A stretch of DNA of 64,000 nt from Isoetes taiwanensis (Eukaryota; Streptophyta; Lycopodiopsida; Isoetales; Isoetaceae): positions 1,556,968 to 1,620,967 of the forward strand of contig JAJEKV010000111.1 of assembly GCA_021234155.1 (NCBI GenBank). Direction: 5' to 3'. Positions 56,263 to 64,000 of the stretch are shown here, one piece after another. The notes below the pieces were generated by a model, which was not told where the DNA came from, ran no database searches, and saw only the letters and a program-made list of their open reading frames with translations. The translations under genes were made by a program, and so were the position numbers. Within the stretch, counting starts at the first letter, position 1. Every line of letters starts with the position of its first letter.

Positions 56263-57206
56263 AGGGTTCGTGGAGAAAGGGATTTTAGGGTTTAGCTAGA
56301 TCTTTCAAGAAGAAGATAGGCGGCGGTGATTTTCCATGGGAGAAATCCTTGTTTGTCTGGTTATAGAAGACCGGGGAGCTGATTCTTGTTCGCGGAGGGA
56401 GGCATTGCTTACAAAACTTGAAAGGCCACTTCTTTGCTTGGTTGTAATGGGAATATGATCGAGATGTTTTTCCATCACATTTTTTGCTCTATTGATTCCC
56501 ACCTTGCAACAAGGGGTTTTCCCTTTTTCCGTTCCGTTTGTTATTCTTGAAAAATAGCGGCAGTTTATATCGTTGATTCCACTTTGCATTAAATTGAAGT
56601 GGAGGCCCGGATGAACCGTTCCCTTCACTTAATCTTTGCGATGATTGAAACCAAAAGTTTGGACCAAAATTGTGATGGACTAATGCAAATGTTTGTGTCG
56701 GGCATTGTATAATGGCTCAAAGGCAAATTCATGATGCCAGGGCTTAACACCCGAGAGAAAAAAGTACACGGTATTGTTATCTTTCCTCGATATCTTAAAT
56801 CATTTAAGTCTACAACTTTGCCCTAGAGTTCTTGATATTTACTTGAGCTTGGTTTCTTGCACAAAGGCCAAGCATGGAACTCTACTAGAAAAGTTGAAGA
56901 GATTGCACCATCCATCTTTAAAATTAAGGCTCCATATTCAGGCACTAGTCTTGGATATTCATTGTTTTGTGAGATCAAACTTAGATAAAACCAACAAAAA
57001 GACTTACTAAGGGCACATGATTACCTTGCATGTTTGCTCAATCAAATCCATCGGCTATATGTTCAAAAGCACTACATTAGTTGAATATCTAACATATTGT
57101 TATACTTTTCCCTATAGTTTTTATATGATTTGATGATTGTATTACGCAAGACATACTAATTAATTACCGATGGCACAAAAAGCGTCCTTCGTCTTGCCCG
57201 CGAGCA
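56263..57206. other. No gene recognised
   Basis: A 107-codon minus-strand frame (56305-56628) lacks any motif. A 78-codon plus frame at 56774-57010 (SLVSCTKAKHGTLLEKLKRL) may be a fragment of something but cannot be assigned. Confidence 0.3.
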
Positions 57207-57635
57207 ATGTTCCGGTCCAGCTGCTCCACGGCTTCAACAAGTCGGCTTTTTTCAATTAGTAATTGCCTCGTTACACCCGGCGAGAGTTACCGTCTTGTAG
57301 GATCAACCCTCCATGTTGGGGTCTCTCCGGAGATAGCAACCCGGGTTGAAAGGGTGCGCTCACAGGCAGACCTCATCAACTTCACCGGTGTGGTTAGTGA
57401 GGATGACATGCGTCCTGTTTGAGCCACTGTTGGTCCTTGATTGCTTCCGGCCTTATGCCGCAATGGCTCCACTGGACGACCTCATTTCTTCACCTCCTCT
57501 TTTTTGGCTGATAAGAATGTAGAACTTCCCTCACATGCCAATGTTTTAATGTACAATGTGGCCTGCGGGTCAAGAATTTTTGTGATGGGCCTAATTGCGA
57601 ACTTTTGTATCAGCCCTCGGGCTTCTTTGAAATGA
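57207..57635 (+). pseudogene. Unassigned coding-like stretch
   Basis: Plus-strand frame 57207-57422 with PGESYRLVGSTLHVGVSP and RSQADLINFTGVVSEDDM, then in the next frame SFLADKNVELPSHANVLMYN to 57635. Composition is that of a folded protein and GC is higher than around it. I do not recognise it. A minus-strand frame over the same bases is possible but looks less natural. Confidence 0.3.
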
Positions 57636-57882
57636 ATATGAGTGATGCACTTTAGTTATTGTCTTAACACAGTTTTTATTTACAAATGCAACAGAACTTT
57701 CCAAATTGTGCTGATGATCCCCTTCAATTGAAGACCAATGTTTGCTGTATCATATGCCATGAGATCTGATTTTAAGGTTAGACCAATTTATCAAACGTAA
57801 ATATACAATGCAAAGAATATAGGGTTGCTTTCATATTTAATGTTGTGTTGCTGCTACAAGTGCTGCTACCTTAGTTGTCTAA
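57636..57882. other. Spacer
   Basis: Short AT-rich sequence downstream of the minus-strand relic at 57883-58960. Nothing identified. Confidence 0.3.
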
Positions 57883-58960
57883 GGCCTCGTCTATGGTCTC
57901 GTCACTGTCTTCAGCTTCCTGCCATGTGCAAATGTTGGATGTTAGTATTGTATCAGACATGCCTAACTCTTAAGCGCCTGCTGTAGACTTAACACACCTG
58001 GTTAGTGAAAGTGTTGCCCTCTCCGAGATCTTGGGTAAGTCTTGACCATTGAGACATATTGCCCTCAAGTCTTTGCAAACTCCACATCCATTCCTCGGCC
58101 CGAGATTATGTCCCTTGTCCCGCCTATTTAGACCATTTCTCGAATGATCCTAGCTTTGTCTATGGCCCCCATCCCCGTCATGTTGGGGTCCGGAATGTCT
58201 TCTTTGCATAATTGACCCAACCTTAGGTATCCAACCTCATGGGAATTTCAGGGCCAATATCTGCCTATTCTTTGTGACTCTCCCTCCACAGTGACCAAGT
58301 TCAGGGTCTTCAATGGTGACCTGATTGTACTAATGGAGTTTGGGGCCGATGCGACGGGGCGGGGAAGCCTTCTATCACTAACATCTGCACAGCCAACAAC
58401 ATCTCCTCGAGAACCTGGTGGTATCTTCGGAGTGCGCACATAACATTCACTTCATCTTCACTATCATGGTCACTGCATGATCACTAGTAGCTTCAGGTGT
58501 GGTCAAACCACTAACCTACTAAGTCGGGGTCCATGTTGAATGATGTTCTCAATATTGGATCCTAATTGGACTCAACCCTTCGCGTTGTCCTCATTCTGTT
58601 TCTAACCTCTAACCTTTTGCTCCTCACCTCATCACTCATTGGTCTCCGGCTGAAAATTTGCTGCAACTCTTGGAATGCCCACTGCAGGGGTATGAGTGCC
58701 CTAAGTCCACAGCGATGAGGCTTCAAATTTTTGCATTAGCCTTCTTCCCTTTTCCCTCTCTTCCTATTATGTTGAGCTCCTCTTGGCGACCTCCACCGTC
58801 TTTTCCAATTTCCTTCTAGCAATTTCGAGTTTCCTGGCTGCAACTTGCTCATTCTTTAGTCTTGCTGCCTCAGCCCTCCTAGACCTCTCAGCAGCCAAGG
58901 CCTCACAGAAGCCATCACTAGAGATGTGCACCCTCCCACTTAGTGCGGGACTACACCCGA
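57883..58960 (-). pseudogene. Unidentified gene relic with a coiled coil
   Basis: Read on the minus strand. A charged helix at about 58930-58785 (CEALAAERSRRAEAARLKNE, QVAARKLEIARRKLEKTVEV) is predicted by eye to form a coiled coil. Then TTRRVESN and MDPDLVG (58590-58510), SEDEVNVMCALRRYHQVLEE (58465-58400), SQRIGRYWP, GYLRLGQLCKEDIPDPN and MGAIDKARIIREMV (58280-58140), then GGTRDIISGRGMDVEFAKT. A last small exon with acidic EAEDSDETIDEALDN follows an AG acceptor (GCACATGGCAG), with its stop at 57881-57883. Several stops and frame changes break it. The overall look is that of a plant transposon-associated protein, but I cannot name the family. Confidence 0.4.
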
Positions 58961-59560
58961 TTCCCTTGCCCTAGAGTTGAGGCATTTGCATGCGGGCGTG
59001 ATGTCTCACTTACATGGGGAGGTGCACACATGCATGTGTTGTTCCCATGTCACCCGGATGGTACCACATATGTTCTTTGTGGGGTCTTAAGATTGAATCA
59101 ATGGCACGATGTTCCTACTATGGCATCTTCGATTGAGGATGGTTACGCCGTAATCTTTCAATGTCCACATTAATCGCTACATGTTGTTACGCGCCAAGCC
59201 GAATACCCATTTTATTCTCACCAGCGGTCGCGGTGCTTATCTCCCTCGCGCATACAAATCCGGCCATGTTGAATTGCTCAATTCCTCCTCCTCAATTTGG
59301 CATTTTCTGGCCTACTGGATACGCTCCATGGGCACTCTACAAACTGCCACTTTCACGGCTGGCTTAACCTTGTCCAGGATTGAATGGCCGTGATTGCCTT
59401 GATGTTGCTAAGGTGTCCGGTACGCGGTTAACGAGGCCGGCTCGCGCGTGTCCTCCCTCTTGAGTTCCAGTCCTCCTTTGCTTCAAAACCATGTAGAGAT
59501 CCTCGAAATCAGAAATTTGCCTTAAGATAATTGCGGCATGCTATCAAAGGGATATAACCC
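58961..59560. other. GC-richer stretch, strand of coding uncertain
   Basis: Plus-strand frames (58943-59173, 59161-59393) contain WGGAHMHVLFPCHPDGTTYV and AYKSGHVELLNSSSS. The minus strand is also partly open. I cannot decide which, if either, was coding. Confidence 0.25.
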
Positions 59561-59639
59561 TATGTGATGTATGGGGTGGAAGTAGGGCAAAATGTATGCC
59601 ATTTCCTTCGGCACTTGAAATCACTTCCAGCTCCACACT

Positions 59640-59942
59640 TGGCTACCAACCATCAATATTATCGGATGTGGCCTTGTTGGAGATACTCCACCGGGAACCA
59701 ACGTAAAATGCTGACAACCAGGACTTGGAACAATTAAACATTCATCGGGCCGAGGCTACGACGAATTGCCCTTCCTCACATCTAGCAATGTTACCTTTAC
59801 CCCTTGAATATATACAAATTGGAATTATCTTAAAACCCTTCCGGCATTTACATGCCGGAATGGTCACCTCCCTATTGTTCGCGGCCACCTCATTGACCCT
59901 ATGTAGCCTTTCCTCCCTATGATCTTCATGCCCTTCTGCCAC
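59640..59942 (-). pseudogene. Unidentified minus-strand coding fragment
   Basis: From ATG 59942 the frame reads MAEGHEDHREERLHRVNEVA, then TIPACKCRKGFKIIPICIYS and EEGQFVVASARPDECLIVPS, and stays open to about 59640. Cysteines C-K-C and the charged start look like a real protein. No family recognised. It may belong to the same gene as 57883-58960, which lies downstream on the same strand. Confidence 0.35.
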
Positions 59943-60285
59943 CGAGCGGATGCGGTCTCATCGGCATTCCCAAATCCTAGAGCCCGGGGAAGTTAAGACT
60001 TCGTCGCCGTTTGTCTGGGGACTGACATAAAGTTATCAGTTCTCTTGTGTCATAGCGCGCGCCAGCGATAAGGGCGTTTGAACAATTTTCAATAATGCAA
60101 AATACTATTGACCAAGGGCATTACAAAAATTTACGAAAACTCAGGGGTATGTCATGAAGTTTGTCAAAACATAAAGGTATTTTGTAGTTTTTCCCATTAT
60201 TTTAATGTCCACCCAGGCCATAACACAAAGGATGATGAAATGGTACGCAATAGAAGGTTAATACTGGAAAATTGCCCACCTTGAT
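59943..60285. other. No gene recognised
   Basis: Transition from the GC-richer block to AT-rich sequence. Nothing identified. Confidence 0.4.
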
Positions 60286-60840
60286 TGTCACCTCTTGTGC
60301 TTTTACATAAACGATAGAGTGTTCAATCAAGTGTTCAATCAAGCTGTAATCTTAGCCAGAATCTTGTATGCTGCATTAGTTAGAGAATTGGGCCTCCCGT
60401 CCTCAACTTTACTAGGTTTAGAAATGGAATGGAAGCTACAAAGCTAGGAGGAAAAGGAGGGCAAAAGGATGCAGCTTCCCAACCTCCTTGGACAAAGGTA
60501 ATAAAGTTAGTCTTCAAGCTCCTTGAACAAATGTAATAAAGTTAGTCTTCATTGTTTCCCAGAAATGAATGAGAAAATCTAGGAAGAACCATTTGGTCGA
60601 CTGCTTTTCCCCTTCTTTCATGCATTTAAGGGTGTTAAGATCTCAATCTCTGAGGCAGCAATCTCTTTCCATTTGGATCCATTGGATAGCCAAACTATAG
60701 AGCTCATTTTGGGTAAGCTTATCCTGCTCAGAGAGGGTAGAGGCCTAAGCTTGAGTATAGGTATTGAGGATGGCCTGTATATGATTCTCATTAATGATAA
60801 GGATTCCTTTTTCGCTCTGATTTTGGATAAAACCATGATT
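60286..60840 (-). pseudogene. L1-type LINE relic, start of the RT region
   Basis: Minus-strand frames show LSEQDKLTQNELYSLAIQ (about 60750-60700), STKWFFLDFLIHFWETMK (60605-60550, the place of the PGPDGF...FFQ.FWE motif of plant L1) and, in another frame, PNSLTNAAYKILAKITA (about 60395-60350, the RPISLCN..YKI.AK motif). The order fits L1 reverse transcriptase. Frameshifts throughout. A 55-bp duplication (GGTAATAAAGTTAGTCTTCA) lies at 60497-60555. Confidence 0.6.
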
Positions 60841-61162
60841 TTGTTTTATTTGAAATTATTCCATCATTTTGAAATTTACAAATAGTGACAATTTCAATTT
60901 CAACAATATGGGATTGCATGTAAATACTTTTTGTTATCAACCTTAATTCTAACATGTCTCAAATTACAAGTTAACACTTAGTTAATCACAAGCCAGTATT
61001 TTACATAGTGAAGTAGATGTAACTCAACATATTTATACTCATCGACAATGAGAGTTAGATACTCATACGAAAGTAAGATTACAATGAAAGCACGAATACA
61101 ATGAAAAATAAGATGCACTAAAAATAGGATTACAATGAAAGTAAGATTCACATCATAAGATA
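60841..61162. other. No gene recognised
   Basis: AT-rich spacer with a small repeat of the type AGATTACAATGAAAG (61075-61145). It would be the 3' flank of the DUF7869-like relic. Confidence 0.4.
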
Positions 61163-62940
61163 CTATTTTGCTTGTTCGGCTATCTTTTCTAGTGACTTCA
61201 GAACTTTATCCTTCACAGAGATTGGAATATTCATGTACCCCTTTCTTGGATCCACCTTGCCCTTTTTGGGGTCTATAACATTAACAAGGATTTTATTTCC
61301 ACCCATTGGGGTGGACCACTTGCATCATACTTCCATTGCTTATTAAAACAATCTTTATAGCGCTCTTTTTCAGTAATGACCCCTTTTCCACTTAATGGGC
61401 GCCACCATTCCATATGCACCTTGTTTTTGTTAGGGTTATTAGCTTCCCTACAAACGCTCGAAATGGTATATCCTAACCAAATAGGATAAGTATCTTCATC
61501 TGATAGCCTGACAATTAAATATTAGCCATCCTTCAAATCCATCTTAGGATCATATGGATCAAGTCCATAATACTTGGGACGCTCCTTTCTAGGTCCAACA
61601 TAGTGCTCTTCTTCCTCTTCCATCTCCTCTTCAGACTCATCTGTCATCAAGTGGATCGGCTGATGATCAGGTTGAAATTGACCATGGTCGAGCCTCCATC
61701 GACTTTGAGATAGCCAACCCTCTCGAAGGAAACTACTGCTTGTGTCCAAACTCCCCAAAAGTATATGAACTTCATTCCAATAATTTACAATTGCTTCATT
61801 GCACGCTCTCCTCTCTAGTGCTATGTGTTTATCTAACGAAGGATTTCTCCTAGTACTTTATATATTCCATTATCCCTTCCATAGTCTGCTCACAGTCCTT
61901 CACTTCTCCTAATGGTTTCATAGCCTTAGGCTCTCCCGTCGGCACCATTGGTTCACCTGTCACATTCTCTTTCCAAATCAATGTATCCTTATCTTCCGGT
62001 TTCCACACAGGATCTCTAGCCCTCATCTTATAGTTTATACTGCATTATTGGCTTTCCATTTTTCATCCAAAACCTAAATTGCAATGGAGCACTATGCCTA
62101 ATAAGGTCTTCACGAGCATAAGCCTCTATGAACTCTTTCGAGTCGGGGACTTCTTATATCAATGAATCAATAAGAAGAGGTGAAGAATACTGCTTAAATA
62201 GCTCTAAAAGCCTCAGATAGGTGGTGACATCTCTTTTCTGCAATTTGATTCTATAATGCCTAAACATTGCATCAATGTCTTCGTGAGTATGGCAAGGCAT
62301 CAAGTAACCAATATATACCATTTCAAATACTCCAAGATATGACAAGTATGCAAACAAGTATCTATTTTTATTCTGGATAACACAATTGTCAAGTTTCAAG
62401 AGTAGCTTCTTGGGTCGTCGACACATTGTGAATCTACCAAAGCAGTTGTTGGGGCAGTCACAATCTCCCCCTCTGATGGCTTGCATAGTCTCTTCACTAC
62501 AGTTGTTAGCATCTTTCATAGTCTGAACCTTTTCCTTCCTCTTCTTCCTCTTCTTCCTCTTCTTCCTCTTCAAGAAGTTGTAGGCCCTTCAAACTGGTAT
62601 GGAAACATCCATATGAGGTATGGATAGAATGTCATTTTTATCCACCACCTTATTATTTTCTCCAAACGCTCAGTTCTTTGAAGCAATCATTTTCCTATTA
62701 TCTCAACGAAGTCCACTAGCCAGAGCAACAGGGCTGGCAACTCTAAACCATTATTGATATTATTGCAAGCATAGCAGTGTTTGTCCTTTAGCTCAACACT
62801 GAAGTTATGAAGCTGTATTGAAGAAATAGAGACTCCCACAAAGTCATCACGAATAACCTGTCCGTCGTAGTAGTGCATAGGATCCCATAGTATAAGCACA
62901 CCTTCACCAATAATTCTTCTATTGCACTGATGATGCAGTT
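61163..62940 (-). pseudogene. DUF7869-like transposon gene relic
   Basis: Minus strand, N to C: GEGVLILWDPMHYYDG and FVGVSISSIQLHNFSVELKD (62915-62790); a Lys/Glu-rich low-complexity linker (62571-62530); KKLLLKLDNCVIQNKNRYLF (62410-62350); VYIGYLMPCHTHEDIDAMF (62325-62265); KEFIEAYAREDLIRHSAPL (62150-62080); WKPEDKDTLIWKENVTGEP; an acidic run ending EEEEHYVGPRKERPKYYG (61610-61560); DEDTYPIWLGYTISS (61500-61455); HMEWWRPL; and a C-terminus KSLEKIAEQAK with stop at 61163-61165. The LDNC..QNKN.. followed by (G/C)HTHEDID.MF is the hallmark I know from large multicopy families of uncharacterised proteins annotated DUF7869, probably RNase H-fold and mobile-element encoded. Here the usual Gly before HTHED is Cys. 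Stops (for example DG*YLIV at about 61521) and at least three frameshifts make it a relic. The N-terminus is not recognisable. Confidence 0.6.
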
Positions 62941-63771
62941 CACTTACTCATCCTTCCATGTTAATCTGGAAACCACTATTCTTCTTTCCTCATTAGCACC
63001 AGCTTTGGCATCAGTTTTATTTTGAGCTATCTCTTAGTCCTAGAAGCTGGGCAAAGAAATTTGTTAGAGATTCTAAGGAGCTAATGCTGGAAGCCGAAAC
63101 GAACTTCCTGCTCATGATGACAAATCTGCATGCGAATAGACTAGATTATATTGTACAAAGGACAGTAATTGTTGAACCTGCATCACTGCTACTACTCTTA
63201 CCAGAATAGCTTCTATGAAGCTCTCTTTTACAAAAGTTGTGGATTAAAACAAATGTTTATACAATTTGTCAACTCAAATATACATTTTTCTGTTCTTTTT
63301 TCTTCTCGCGCTAAGCGGGAGTCAGTTTGCATAAGGAAACGAAACATGTCTAAAAGTGTTTTATAGAAAACCATATTAAGTTCTCGCGCTAGGCGTGCGT
63401 AAACTCCAGTTTGTTAAAATTCATCTTAAAGGAGATTAGATTTAATGTACATATTAGATTTAGTTAATTGTTAATTAACACAAAAAAAACTACTACATAG
63501 TACATACATGTCAGTACACTATACTCAATGATATAGCATATAATTGGTAGAAAATACAAACAATGATTTCCTAGTGATATATATAGATAATGAGGGTGTC
63601 GTTTGCAGTGAGAGATAGCTTTGGCATTTCAAGCTACAGACAAAATATTACAAATGCACAATATTAAAGAAGTTGGGATGTCATTTCTAATCAAGTTCTT
63701 AACGGGATGCAGGCGATTTTTTATTCAACAAGGAAAAACCATGTCAGTTACAAAAGGAGAGGATCATTCTT
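62941..63771. other. No gene recognised
   Basis: AT-rich spacer. The stretch TTCTCGCGCTAAGCGGGAGT at 63301-63320 is partly repeated as TTCTCGCGCTAGGCGTGCG at 63381. The frames at 63169-63366 and 63621-63818 have no motif. Confidence 0.35.
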
Positions 63772-63990
63772 TCACCAACTGGGTTCATCATAAGCAGGTG
63801 GCACGGTCACTCTCTTAGCTTCATAAACACCATGCTCTGGAACCCACAGAAGGTGGATGACAACCTTATATGTATCAGGATAACTTCTAGCAGAGGCTAT
63901 TGCAACTTCCTGCAGCCAAGGATCGAGTTCCAAGCCCCTCTGCAGGCATCTATAAATCTCAGAATAGTTCATGGAGCAAATGATAGAATG
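63772..63990 (-). CDS. 3' exon of an unidentified gene, continuing off the window
   Basis: A clean minus-strand frame from beyond 63972 (it stays open upstream of the ATG at 63970-63972) to TGA at 63772-63774. It encodes MNYSEIYRCLQRGLELDPWL, RSYPDTYKVVIHLLWVPE and a C-terminus VTVPPAYDEPSW. No stops interrupt it, unlike most of the window, so it may be the last exon of a functional gene. I do not recognise the family. A related C-terminal peptide (APPAHDEPGW followed by TGA) occurs on the plus strand at 10770-10804. Confidence 0.4.
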   Translation of the reverse strand, partial: HSIICSMNYSEIYRCLQRGLELDPWLQEVAIASARSYPDTYKVVIHLLWVPEHGVYEAKRVTVPPAYDEPSW

Positions 63991-64000
63991 ATAGATCGAC

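Noticed and set aside
58783-58974. Plus-strand 63-codon frame with hydrophobic and alanine-rich residues
   Set aside because: It is the antisense of a charged coiled-coil reading on the minus strand, which looks like the true coding frame.
58000-59000. PIF/Harbinger nuclease on the minus strand
   Set aside because: A few residues in one frame resembled Harbinger motifs, but a different frame gives a longer coherent protein without DDE-like motifs.

Overview
The window looks like a stretch of a large, AT-rich, repeat-choked land-plant nuclear genome. The plant signals are an AP2/ERF transcription factor, a PLS-type PPR relic, plant-style spliceosomal introns, a small LTR retrotransposon and one with an initiator-Met-tRNA primer site, and L1-type LINE relics. 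Several mobile families here (a LINE with a TTCTA-repeat tail, a DUF7869-like gene, a Crypton-like tyrosine recombinase) are not what I would expect in a typical flowering plant. I therefore lean to a seed-free plant (fern, lycophyte or bryophyte), but the sequence does not prove it. Almost nothing here is an intact gene.

Layout. 1-6.8 kb: anonymous sequence with palindromic and duplicated tandem repeats and a short LINE tail. 6.8-7.2 kb: a complete 415-bp TRIM-type LTR element with a TCAAT target duplication. 8.1-10 kb: a decayed Ty3/gypsy fragment with a polypurine tract. 9.9-13 kb: a minus-strand coding relic, then two arrays of conserved imperfect palindromes. 13.1-13.65 kb: a protein relic whose N-terminus resembles the histone H3 tail. 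14.0-15.1 kb: an L1 endonuclease relic. 17-20.4 kb: gypsy gag, protease and RT-end/RNase H, followed by a copia-type integrase.

20.6-24.95 kb is the most interesting part. It holds a multi-exon gene relic for a Crypton/DUF3504-type tyrosine recombinase. Its second-to-last codon is split by a complete 3.0-kb non-autonomous LTR element (minus orientation, GGTGC target duplication, tRNA-iMet primer site). The non-coding interior of that element carries an array of covarying 15-nt hairpins with a conserved TCCRC-type loop.

25-42 kb: a PPR pseudogene, a 3.9-kb terminal-inverted-repeat element (29.3-33.2 kb) nested in a repeat whose uninterrupted paralogue lies at 52.7-53.3 kb, the 3' end of a TTCTA-tailed LINE, and a 441-bp MITE. 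42.4-45.2 kb: a DREB/ERF gene with a one-base frameshift, plus a truncated duplicate of its 3' end into which a poly(A)-tailed retroposed sequence has inserted with about 15-bp target duplications. 46.1-50.7 kb: two LINE relics on the minus strand. 52-60 kb: repeats and GC-richer coding relics of unknown identity. 60.3-62.9 kb: an L1 RT relic and a DUF7869-like transposon gene relic. The far right edge holds the 3' exon of a minus-strand gene that continues outside the window.
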